NCBI GenBank assembly: GCA_034421295.1
Contig: DAOUKM010000019.1
Coordinates: forward strand, 310,001 to 374,000
Source: CAUZIR01 sp034421295
GTDB taxonomy: Bacteria > Chloroflexota > Dehalococcoidia > Lucifugimonadales > UBA2962
Direction: 5' to 3'
Length of the DNA stretch: 64,000 nucleotides
The translations under genes were made by a program, and so were the position numbers. The notes beneath the pieces are model-generated. The model made no database searches. It was not told where the DNA came from and saw only the letters and a list, made by a program, of their open reading frames with translations. Below are positions 43,744-51,030 of this stretch, in pieces; the stretch's first letter is position 1, and every line of letters begins with the position of its first letter.

Positions 43744-44709
43744 TCAGCTCAGTAGTGGCCTTATCCGGTCCCGGTAGTCGGCAAGGACCCCTTCGGGGAA
43801 TTCATAGGTGAGATTGGGCTGTATGAAGAGCCGGGTCACTCCCGGCAGGTCTCCCGCGGCGCCTATCCCTTCGGCCCATGCATTGTGGTCACCGAACAGG
43901 CCGGTTGCCTCGCAGATGCGTGACAGCACGTCTGCCGGTATATCGTCGGGGCCGCCGATGCCGGCGGGCCACTTTAGGCCCGCCCTCTCCAGACGCGGGC
44001 CGTGGACCGGGTGGTGCATCTGACCCCAGCAGAAGGGCCTGGCAAGCTCCAGGGCGGCCTCTCGATCCTGTGCCAGTATGCCTCCGCAGACCAGCGTGAT
44101 GGGCACGTCCTCGACGGCCCTTCCAGCCCTTTCGGCGCCCCTGGCCAGGTGGTCCATGGCCTGGGCCACCATCCCGGGATCGAGTCCGACCATGAGCATC
44201 GCCCCGTCGGCTATCTCTCCGGCCAGTTCGATCATGCGCGGTCCGGTGGCGCACACGTAGACGGGCGTGGGTGGATCAGAGGTGCGTACCAGCCTTCCGT
44301 CGGTGATGCCGGGGTATACGTCCTCCCCGGCAAGCAGCCTTCTGGCCTGATCGACCGCATCCCGCATCTCCTTGACGGACGCCGATCCTCGATTGATGTG
44401 CCGGGTCGACATGAAGCCGGCCCCGACGCAGAGGATCACCCGGTGCGGCGCGATCTCCTCAAGGCTCTGGGCTATCGATGCCAGGACCATCGGATGGCGG
44501 GTGACGGGGTTGGTGACGGCGGGGTACAGCGTCACGCGCCGAGTGCGATCGGCGGCCATGGCCATGGCCAGAAACACATCTCGGCCGGTGTGTTGATGGT
44601 CGATTATGCCGACGCCGTCAAAGCCGGCCTGCTCGCACTTGACCGCGAACTCCGCGGTCTCAACGACCGAACCGCCGACCGGCACCCTTATGTCGATCTT
44701 GAGACCCAT
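43744..44709 (-). CDS. Luciferase-like (LLM) flavin/F420-dependent oxidoreductase 1
   Basis: A 321-residue TIM-barrel LLM-class enzyme resembling methylenetetrahydromethanopterin reductase and F420-dependent oxidoreductases (ETAEFAVKCEQAGFDGVGIIDHQ; NPVTRHPMVLASIAQSLEE; VGAGFMSTR; VYVCATGPRMIELAGEIADGAML). It would use reduced F420 or FMN to oxidise or hydroxylate a substrate not identifiable here. ATG at 44709 is the conserved start; the frame is open to a GTG at 44748. No ribosome site is visible. A second LLM gene is at 55153-56151. Confidence 0.85.
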   Translation of the reverse strand: MGLKIDIRVPVGGSVVETAEFAVKCEQAGFDGVGIIDHQHTGRDVFLAMAMAADRTRRVTLYPAVTNPVTRHPMVLASIAQSLEEIAPHRVILCVGAGFMSTRHINRGSASVKEMRDAVDQARRLLAGEDVYPGITDGRLVRTSDPPTPVYVCATGPRMIELAGEIADGAMLMVGLDPGMVAQAMDHLARGAERAGRAVEDVPITLVCGGILAQDREAALELARPFCWGQMHHPVHGPRLERAGLKWPAGIGGPDDIPADVLSRICEATGLFGDHNAWAEGIGAAGDLPGVTRLFIQPNLTYEFPEGVLADYRDRIRPLLS

Positions 44710-44856
44710 ATCGATCGGTATCTTATACCGGCCCTGCGCCGTCCACACGCCCGGTCCGTGAGGTCACGTAGCACCGGATGCCGGTGCGCGGGGCGGGGAC
44801 TGTTAGACTTTCCCCCGCTTCGGCTCTCAGAGCCGACGGTCTGGCGGGAGGTCTAG

Positions 44857-45567
44857 ATGGCGCGCAGGGATGGTCGCAGCAGAAATCAACTCAGGCCGGT
44901 GAAAATGACTGCCGGCGTGCAGGAGTTCGCCGAGGGCTCGGTCCAGATCGAGACCGGGGCGACTCGCGTCCTGTGCGCCGTCACCGTCGAATCGGGCGTC
45001 CCAGCCTTCCTGCGTGGACTTGGCCGTGGCTGGGTAACGGCCGAGTACGCCATGCTGCCCAGGTCGACCCTCACGCGCACACCCAGGTCCAGCGCGACCA
45101 GGGGACGTACCAAGGAGATCCAGCGGCTGATCGGCAGGGCACTGCGGGCGGTGACCGACCTCGATGCGCTGGGAGAGCGCACGCTGACGGTCGACTGCGA
45201 CGTGCTGCAGGCCGACGGCGGCACCCGGACGGCTTCGATTACCGGCGCCTACGTGGCCGCCAGGCTGGCCTGCAGCAAACTCGTTGAGACCGGCGAGATA
45301 GCCCGTTCACCGTTCAGGCAGGCCGTGGCCGCGACCAGCGTGGGCATTGTGGGCGGCGAGCCATTGCTCGACCTCAGCTACGAGGAGGATTTTCGTGCCG
45401 AGGTGGACTTTAACGTGGTCATGGCCGAGGATGGCAGCCTGGTGGAGGTGCAGGGGTCCGGGGAGGAGGCGGTGTTCGACCGGGGTACGCTGGACCAGAT
45501 TCTGGACCTTGCGGCAATGGGGATCGGAGAGTTGATCGAGCGTCAGGCCGAGGTGCTGGCGGGCTGA
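44857..45567 (+). CDS. rph: Ribonuclease PH
   Basis: A 236-residue RNase PH, a phosphorolytic exonuclease trimming tRNA 3' ends. Motifs: RRDGRSRNQLRPVK, EGSVQIETGATRVLCAVTVE, RGWVTAEYAMLPRST, RTPRSSATRGRTKEIQRLIGRALR, CDVLQADGGTRTASITGA and VDFNVVMAEDGSLVEVQGSGEE. ATG after GGGAGG. A 7-bp hairpin (44820-44836) and a TGTTAGACT extended -10-like box (44801-44809) lie just upstream. Convergent with a 60-codon gene 3 nt past its stop. Confidence 0.96.
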   Translation: MARRDGRSRNQLRPVKMTAGVQEFAEGSVQIETGATRVLCAVTVESGVPAFLRGLGRGWVTAEYAMLPRSTLTRTPRSSATRGRTKEIQRLIGRALRAVTDLDALGERTLTVDCDVLQADGGTRTASITGAYVAARLACSKLVETGEIARSPFRQAVAATSVGIVGGEPLLDLSYEEDFRAEVDFNVVMAEDGSLVEVQGSGEEAVFDRGTLDQILDLAAMGIGELIERQAEVLAG

Positions 45568-45570
45568 TCG

Positions 45571-45753
45571 CTAGGGGTGAAACAGCGGGGCCTCGTCGTC
45601 GTCAGGGGGGTGTTCGGCGATCAGCCAGACGTACTCGGCGGCCTCTCTTATGTTCTCGCGGGCGGCTCGGGCACGCTCGGCGCCCCACAGCCTTTCCGCA
45701 CGCTCGGTAAGAGCCTGGACGATCTCGGCTTTTGCAGCGTTCTCATCGGCCAA
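45571..45753 (-). CDS. Small hypothetical protein
   Basis: A 60-residue Ala/Glu/Arg-rich helical protein (ALTERAERLWGAERARAARENIREAAEYVWLIAEHPP) ending in an acidic stretch and LFHP. The RLWG-E-A pattern and acidic C-terminus recall small amidase-associated or GatC-like proteins, but I cannot assign it. Its stop is 3 nt from the rph stop. Coding is plausible because of the clean helical amphipathic pattern. Confidence 0.5.
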   Translation of the reverse strand: MADENAAKAEIVQALTERAERLWGAERARAARENIREAAEYVWLIAEHPPDDDEAPLFHP

Positions 45754-45886
45754 CGGGCCCGGTCTCCCTTCACGGGCGAGTCTATTTCGTGAACTGGACC
45801 TCAGTCAAACGGCGGGGTGGGATGTCGGTGCCCCCCCAACTGCCCACGTAGGCCGGTAAACAGGCGTAGACGGTGATGCGATCAAA

Positions 45887-45916
45887 TTGACCTTCCGCCG
45901 GACGCGGGAATATAAT
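45887..45916 (+). promoter_or_regulatory. Predicted rpmH promoter
   Basis: TTGACC (45887-45892), 18-nt spacer, TATAAT (45911-45916); rpmH starts 27 nt downstream. Identical hexamers and spacing to the pheS promoter. Drives rpmH-rnpA-yidD and probably beyond. Confidence 0.65.
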
Positions 45917-45942
45917 TCCGTTAAGGTCCACGTTCGACAGAG

Positions 45943-46080
45943 ATGCCAAAGAGAACCTATCAGCCGAAGAATCGGCGCCGGATGAGAGTGCACGGGTTTC
46001 GCTCTCGGATGAATTCCCGGGGGGGACGAAACGTGCTCAGGCGCCGCATGTTCAAGGGCCGCAAAAGGCTAACCGTCTAG
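45943..46080 (+). CDS. rpmH: 50S ribosomal protein L34
   Basis: A 45-residue, very basic L34: MPKRTYQPKNRRRMRVHGF, then RSRMNSRGGRNVLRRRM and FKGRKRLTV. Near-complete match to the family pattern (KRTxQPxxRRRxRxHGFRxRM..GRxVLxRRRxKGRxxL). It opens the classical rpmH-rnpA-yidD-yidC-jag block, 38 nt before rnpA. Confidence 0.97.
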   Translation: MPKRTYQPKNRRRMRVHGFRSRMNSRGGRNVLRRRMFKGRKRLTV

Positions 46081-46117
46081 CGGTCTCCGCTGGCGTTTCC
46101 TCCACACAATCCAGTCC

Positions 46118-46486
46118 TTGCGCCGCGATCACAGCCTTAAGCGCGCGTCCGATTTTCGTGCGATCCGCCGCAGTGGACGCAGCTGGGCAGACCAATTGCT
46201 GGTACTGGCGGTTCGGCCGCGTGATCGGGAGGATGATGATCGGCTCCCGATAAGCCGTTTCGGCTTTTCGGCCAGCAGGCGGCGTATCGGCAATGCGGTC
46301 GAGTGCAATCGTGTCAAGCGCAGGCTTCGGGCCATCGCGCGCGACGCCGGAATAGAGGCCGGTTGGGATGTCTTGCTGATCGCGCGCAAGGGAGTTGTTG
46401 GCTCCGGTTATTCGGATATTGAGCGCTCGCTCGCAAGACTCCTGAGGAGGGCGGGTATCGAGGCCCGCGGGCGGGAGTTGGAGTAG
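46118..46486 (+). CDS. rnpA: Ribonuclease P protein component
   Basis: A 122-residue RnpA, the protein cofactor of RNase P. Core motifs are RASDFRAIRRSGRSW near the N-terminus, GFSASRRRIGNAVECNRVKRRLR (the RNR-type RNA-binding helix) and DVLLIARKGV. The start is a TTG immediately at the conserved RRDHSLKR. Position after rpmH and before yidD confirms the assignment. Confidence 0.94.
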   Translation: MRRDHSLKRASDFRAIRRSGRSWADQLLVLAVRPRDREDDDRLPISRFGFSASRRRIGNAVECNRVKRRLRAIARDAGIEAGWDVLLIARKGVVGSGYSDIERSLARLLRRAGIEARGRELE

Positions 46487-46518
46487 TTTCGGCGGACTGT
46501 CCTTTTGTTGATCAGGCG

Positions 46519-46731
46519 ATGTTGAACAAGTTTGCCCTCGGGGCGATAAGGCTCTACCAGATGGTGCTATCACCCTACGTGGGCGGGTGCTGCCGCCACG
46601 AGCCGACCTGCTCGCGGTATGCATACGATGCCATCTCAAGGCACGGCCTGGGCTCTGGATTGCGCATGGCGGCCGCTCGCCTATCTCGCTGCAGGCCCTT
46701 GGGCACATGGGGGTACGACCCCGTCCCGTGA
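46519..46731 (+). CDS. yidD: Membrane protein insertion efficiency factor YidD
   Basis: A 70-residue YidD: ALGAIRLYQMVLSPYVGGCCRHEPTCSRYAYDAI, then HGLGSGLRMAAARLSRCRPLG, with the three-Cys pattern and basic amphipathic helix of the family. It aids YidC-dependent membrane insertion. Overlaps the next gene by GTGA. Confidence 0.95.
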   Translation: MLNKFALGAIRLYQMVLSPYVGGCCRHEPTCSRYAYDAISRHGLGSGLRMAAARLSRCRPLGTWGYDPVP

Positions 46732-47939
46732 AGAGTTTGCCGCATCGCCTGCCCCGCGTAGTCTGGGCCGTCTGCCCCGGCGTCCCCCGGCGGGCCCTGG
46801 TCATGCTGGTATTGCTTGTCGCCCTGTCGGCCGCCGCCTGCACTGGTGCGACGGCATGCGGACAGGTGGCGAACCCGGATGGATGGGCGGGTGGGGTCGT
46901 CGTCGATGGCGTGATATACACCGGCTCGATGGACGGTACGCTGCTGGCCCTGGACGCGGACAGCGGACAGTCGATTTGGGAGTTCGACGGACTGGTGGGG
47001 GAAGACCGGCTCCACGCGTTCTATGGTGACCCGGTCGTCGTGGGCGACATAGTCTATGCGGCCGGCTACGATGGCCATCTCTACGCCGTATCCAGGCTGG
47101 ATGGCTCGAAGATCTGGGACGTGCCCGTCGGCGAGAGCCGGGAGAAGCTGGTCGGCGGCCCGGGCCACGGCGACGGGATCGTCGTGGTGGGATCGTCGGA
47201 CGGCTCGGTGTACGCCTTTGCCGCGGACAACGGGTCCGAGCTGTGGACCTTCGAGACGGGCTCCATGGTGTGGACGACGCCGCTCGTCGACGAGGAGACC
47301 GTCTATGTAGGCTCGCTGGACAAGAACATCTACGCGCTGTCCCTCAAGGGGGGAGCGGAGCTGTGGAGGTTCAAGGCGAGGGGAGCGGTGACGGCCCCGC
47401 CTGCAAAGCTCGGCGACCGCCTGTTCGTGGGAGCGTTCGACGGAACTTTCTACGCCCTGGACGCCGGTTCGGGCGCAGAGCTGTGGACCTTCGAAGGGGC
47501 CGATGGCTGGTACTGGGCCCGCGCGCTGGTCACCGATGACGCGGTCTTTGCCGCCGCCCTCGATGGAAACGTCTACGCCCTGTCTCCTGACACGGGCGCC
47601 CTGCTGTGGGTCATGGAGACCAATGGTCCGATCATAGGCTCGCCGGCGGCAGTGGGCGACTTCCTGATCGTCGCCTCGGACGATGGTAGGCTTCGAACGG
47701 CGACCCTCGTGGGCGGGGGCGGTCAGCGAGAGTGCCACATCAACGAGCGGCTGAGAACCAACGTGGTGGGATACGGTGACAGCGTGTACCTGGGCGCGTG
47801 GGATCATACGGTCCGTTCGATCGCCGTTAACGATGTCAACGGCGTCGGCACGCTCGACGAGGGCTGGGTATACAAGACCGATAGGCCCCAGGCCGAGAAT
47901 CCGGTCTCTGACGACCCTTCGTGGCAGCAGCGCTGTTGA
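46728..47939 (+). CDS. PQQ-repeat beta-propeller lipoprotein (BamB-like) inside the yidD-yidC block
   Basis: A 403-residue exported protein. The GTG at 46728 overlaps the yidD stop (GTGA); an in-frame ATG at 46803 would begin right at the signal MLVLLVALSAAAC, with the Cys as probable lipidation site. Seven to eight repeats follow, each about 40 residues, of the PQQ/BamB type (GGVVVDGVIYTGSMDGTLLALD; GSELWTF; VYVGSLDKNIYALS), forming a beta-propeller. No PQQ-dehydrogenase active-site residues were noted. Location between yidD and yidC suggests a scaffold role at the membrane insertion site, which is inference. Confidence 0.82.
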   Translation: MKSLPHRLPRVVWAVCPGVPRRALVMLVLLVALSAAACTGATACGQVANPDGWAGGVVVDGVIYTGSMDGTLLALDADSGQSIWEFDGLVGEDRLHAFYGDPVVVGDIVYAAGYDGHLYAVSRLDGSKIWDVPVGESREKLVGGPGHGDGIVVVGSSDGSVYAFAADNGSELWTFETGSMVWTTPLVDEETVYVGSLDKNIYALSLKGGAELWRFKARGAVTAPPAKLGDRLFVGAFDGTFYALDAGSGAELWTFEGADGWYWARALVTDDAVFAAALDGNVYALSPDTGALLWVMETNGPIIGSPAAVGDFLIVASDDGRLRTATLVGGGGQRECHINERLRTNVVGYGDSVYLGAWDHTVRSIAVNDVNGVGTLDEGWVYKTDRPQAENPVSDDPSWQQRC

Positions 47940-48007
47940 CGACCATTCAATCTGAATTCCATATGCCGCTATCGGCTATCAGGCCCTTGCGCTAGGCGAC
48001 AGGCGAG

Positions 48008-48922
48008 TTGGACTTTTTCTTCACCATATGGAACGAGGTGATCATCCGCCCGATGATCAACAGCCTCGTCATCCTCTACGACATCTCGTTTTCCAACTTC
48101 GGAGTGGCGATCATCCTGTTTACGGTCGCGATCCGGGTGATCCTGGTTCCCCTTACGATCAAGCAGGCCAGGCAGATGAAGGCGATGCAGGCCATCCAGC
48201 CCAAGCTCAAGGCCATCCAGGACAGGTACAAGAACGACCGGCAGAAAGCGTCCCAGGAGACGATGAAGCTCTACAAGGAGCAGGGGGTGAATCCCCTCGG
48301 CTGCCTGGGACCGATCTTCATACAGTTCCCCATCTGGATAGGCCTCTACCAGGCGGTGATCCAGACCCTGCCGTCGACCCCGGAGCGTCTGGCGACCCTT
48401 TCCAACAAGTTCTACTCGGGTCTGTCCCTTGCGCACGAGGCCGTCCCGCTGAACGGGCGCTTTCTGTGGATGGATCTAGCGCTGCCGGACCCGTCCCCGA
48501 TCATCCTGCCCCTGCTTGTCGGGGTGTCGATGTACGTATTGCAAAAGATGACGACGATGCCGTCGGCGTCCCCGCAGCAGGATTCAACCAATCGCATGCT
48601 GCTATGGATGATGCCGGTGATGTTCGGATTTTTCACGTTGAATTTCCCCAGCGGCCTGGCGGTCTACTGGGTGGTTTCCAACGTGATTGGTGTAGTGATA
48701 CAGGGTTTTGTCACCGGCTGGGATCCGCTGCGAAACCTGTTCAAGTTTGGAGGAACTTCACAGCCCGCGCCGGCGCCGGCCATGGCCGCGTCCAGCGACG
48801 AGGAGGCCGCAATTGGAGAGGGAGTCGATAGAGACAACGGCCAAGACCGTAGAGGAGGCCATAGAGCTAGGCCTAAGGGAGCTAGACGCAGATCGCGACG
48901 AAGTAGAAATAGACGTCGTTAG
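48008..48922 (+). CDS. yidC: Membrane protein insertase YidC
   Basis: A 304-residue YidC/Oxa1 protein with five transmembrane segments and no large periplasmic domain. Conserved: the groove Arg43 in FTVAIRVILVPLTIKQARQMKAM, GCLGPIFIQFPIWIGLYQAV, MMPVMFGFFTLNFPSGLAVYWVVSN. The C-terminal 40 residues are hydrophilic and strongly Arg-rich, a kind of tail known to contact ribosomes in some bacteria. Start is TTG. The last 110 nt overlap the start of jag in another frame. Confidence 0.95.
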   Translation: MDFFFTIWNEVIIRPMINSLVILYDISFSNFGVAIILFTVAIRVILVPLTIKQARQMKAMQAIQPKLKAIQDRYKNDRQKASQETMKLYKEQGVNPLGCLGPIFIQFPIWIGLYQAVIQTLPSTPERLATLSNKFYSGLSLAHEAVPLNGRFLWMDLALPDPSPIILPLLVGVSMYVLQKMTTMPSASPQQDSTNRMLLWMMPVMFGFFTLNFPSGLAVYWVVSNVIGVVIQGFVTGWDPLRNLFKFGGTSQPAPAPAMAASSDEEAAIGEGVDRDNGQDRRGGHRARPKGARRRSRRSRNRRR

Positions 48923-49484
48923 CAGGGGCAAGACGGCGATACTGGGTCTTGGCGGCGAGCCGGCCCGGGTTCGTGTGACGCTGCTCGACTTCGACGGGGA
49001 CGAGTCCGGCGGCGATACGGTTCGCGTCGTATCCAAGGTTCTGAACAACCTGCTGGACCTGATGGAAGTCGACGCTGTCGCCAGCGTCAGACACGCAAAA
49101 GGAGAGGATGGCGGTGGTCCCGTCTTCGATGTTGACGGTGACGATTCCGGTCTTCTCATAGGCCGCAAGGGCGAGAGCCTCAGGGCCCTGCAGTTTCTCG
49201 TGAACTTCATCGCCACCATCGAGCTTGCCGACCGGCCGAATGCCGTAATCGACGTTGCCGGTTACCAGGCTCGTCGCGACAAGGCTGTGCGCAACTTGGC
49301 CAGGAACATTGCGCGAAGGGTTGCCGACTCCGGACGATCGATAACCCTTGAACCGATGACGCCCTACGAGCGCCGACTGGTCCATCTCGAGCTGGCCGAC
49401 AACTACAGGGTGGTTACCCAGAGCGCCGGGGTCGGTGCCGACCGGCAGGTCGTGGTAAGCCCCGCCGACGAGGAACCTGACTAG
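48813..49484 (+). CDS. jag: RNA-binding protein Jag/KhpB
   Basis: A 223-residue Jag. N-terminal Jag_N domain (KTVEEAIELGLRELDADRDEVEIDV..GLGGEPARV), KH domain (DDSGLLIGRKGESLRALQFLVN) and R3H domain (RNIARRVADSG, ERRLVHLEL). The TTG at 48813 has GAGGAGG 7 nt upstream and gives the family N-terminus. The longer frame from 48708 lacks support. It overlaps yidC by 110 nt out of frame, unusually long for this gene pair. Confidence 0.93.
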   Translation: MERESIETTAKTVEEAIELGLRELDADRDEVEIDVVSRGKTAILGLGGEPARVRVTLLDFDGDESGGDTVRVVSKVLNNLLDLMEVDAVASVRHAKGEDGGGPVFDVDGDDSGLLIGRKGESLRALQFLVNFIATIELADRPNAVIDVAGYQARRDKAVRNLARNIARRVADSGRSITLEPMTPYERRLVHLELADNYRVVTQSAGVGADRQVVVSPADEEPD

Positions 49485-49562
49485 GGGTCTTTCGGCCCGG
49501 CGTACCCGCGATTCCAAGAGGCGCTCCGAACGGGAAAGTCGGCGCCTTGCTATCCTGTCGCA

Positions 49563-50321
49563 ATGTCATTTGCCCGGGTCCGCCTGCAGGTGGCGAGCGG
49601 CGTAGCCGCATTAACTGTTTCCGGCGCCGATGCCGGCAACTCGATCGATGAGATCACGGCCGCCGAGCTGCGAGAGGCGCTCGGCGATCTCGATGATCGA
49701 CCTGACGTCATGGTCGTCGTTCTGACCGGTGACGGGCCCAGCTTCTGCCGGGGATCGACGCTTCCCGTAGTCCCTACGGCCGAGCAGATGGCCGCTCATT
49801 CGGTCGCTTCGTCGGTCGCCGGCATCGGAAAGCCGACCATCGCCGCCATAGAAGGCGACGCCCTGGACCAGGGCCTTGAACTGGCCCTGGCCTGCGATAT
49901 GCGCGTCGTCGGAAAGCACGCCAGGCTCGGGTTGACCCAGGCTGCTGAGGGTGGGCTGCCCTGGGATGGCGGCACCCAGAGACTTCCCCGCCTGATTGGC
50001 CGGTCGCGGGCACTAGAGATGCTCCTGATGGCCAGGGTGCTGAGCGGACAGGAGGCTGCCGCCATCGGGCTGGCCACGGAGGTGACGGCACCGGGACGGG
50101 CCCTTGAGCGGGCGATGGATGCGGCGAGGGTAATGGAGACCCACGGTCCGCTGGCGCTGCGCTACCTGAAGGAGGCCGTCTACAAGGGGGCCGACCTTTC
50201 GCTCGACCAGGCCATGCGAATGGAGGTCGACCTGGCGACCCTGCTTCACTCGACGCAGGACCGTGCCGAGGGGCTGCGGGCCTTTGCGGATAAGCGCAGA
50301 CCGGAGTTTACAGGTGAGTGA
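49563..50321 (+). CDS. Enoyl-CoA hydratase/isomerase-family protein (crotonase) 1
   Basis: A 252-residue crotonase-fold protein. The oxyanion-hole region is IEGDALDQGLELALACD with a Glu at the first catalytic position. The second position, normally the Glu of a PE motif, is Gln here (GLTQAAEGGLPWDGGTQRL), so standard hydratase chemistry is doubtful; isomerase, hydrolase or ring-opening roles are possible. Overlaps the next crotonase gene by 8 nt, so the two are translationally coupled with the ligase gene downstream. Confidence 0.85.
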   Translation: MSFARVRLQVASGVAALTVSGADAGNSIDEITAAELREALGDLDDRPDVMVVVLTGDGPSFCRGSTLPVVPTAEQMAAHSVASSVAGIGKPTIAAIEGDALDQGLELALACDMRVVGKHARLGLTQAAEGGLPWDGGTQRLPRLIGRSRALEMLLMARVLSGQEAAAIGLATEVTAPGRALERAMDAARVMETHGPLALRYLKEAVYKGADLSLDQAMRMEVDLATLLHSTQDRAEGLRAFADKRRPEFTGE

Positions 50322-51030
50322 ACCGGCCGTTCTGTTCAGCCTCGAGGGCCCGGTCGCCCGAATCGAACTCAGCCGCCCCGAGCGGATAAACGCGGTGAAC
50401 ATCTCGATGCGCGATGAGCTCTTTGAGGCCCTCCGCGCCTTCGATGACGACCCGGTGCTGAAGGTGGCCATCGTGTCCGGACGGGGGGAGAGGGGATTCT
50501 GTGCGGGCGCAGACCTCATAGAGTTCGGCACAGCGCCCTCCCTCGTGTCGGCCCACCGCAGCCGGCGAAAGCGCGACCTGTGGGGCCTGATGGCGGGCTT
50601 GCGAAAGCCGCTGGTGGCGGCCGTGCACGGCTACGTCATAGGTGCCGGCGTCGAGATAGCGTGCCTTTGCGACATCAGGGTGGCCTCGGAGGACGCCGTG
50701 TTCGCCATGCCGGAGGTTACGATCGGCATGATTCCGGGAGCGGGCGGGACTCAGACCCTGCCGCGTGCGATCGGGATCGGCCGGTCGATGGCCCGGTTCC
50801 TGGCCGACCGTGCTGATCGCATGTCGGCTGCCGAGGCAGCGTCCGCCGGCCTGGTGCATCGGGTGGTAACGCGCCCGGGGCTGGAGTCGGCCGCGCTATC
50901 GGTCGCCCGGGATCTGGCTGCCCGCGACCCGGCGATCGTGACCGCTGTAAAGACTGCGGTGCTTGACGGCCTGGATGTCGGCCTGGAGGCCGGGTTGGAC
51001 CTGGAACGTCGAATGGCTCTGGGTCTGTGA
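50314..51030 (+). CDS. Enoyl-CoA hydratase/isomerase-family protein (crotonase) 2
   Basis: A 238-residue crotonase. Unlike copy 1 it retains both catalytic carboxylates: Glu in IGAGVEIACLCD and Glu in AMPEVTIGMIPGAGG. A typical enoyl-CoA hydratase is plausible. GTG at 50314 is chosen because it gives the conserved N-terminus and overlaps the previous stop; the frame opens further up without conservation. The last codons overlap the ligase start by GTGA. Confidence 0.87.
   Translation: MSEPAVLFSLEGPVARIELSRPERINAVNISMRDELFEALRAFDDDPVLKVAIVSGRGERGFCAGADLIEFGTAPSLVSAHRSRRKRDLWGLMAGLRKPLVAAVHGYVIGAGVEIACLCDIRVASEDAVFAMPEVTIGMIPGAGGTQTLPRAIGIGRSMARFLADRADRMSAAEAASAGLVHRVVTRPGLESAALSVARDLAARDPAIVTAVKTAVLDGLDVGLEAGLDLERRMALGL

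Noticed and set aside
45754..45942. Replication origin upstream of rpmH.
   Set aside because: No dnaA or dnaN gene and no TTATCCACA-type DnaA boxes are seen; the neighbours are rph and a small gene.
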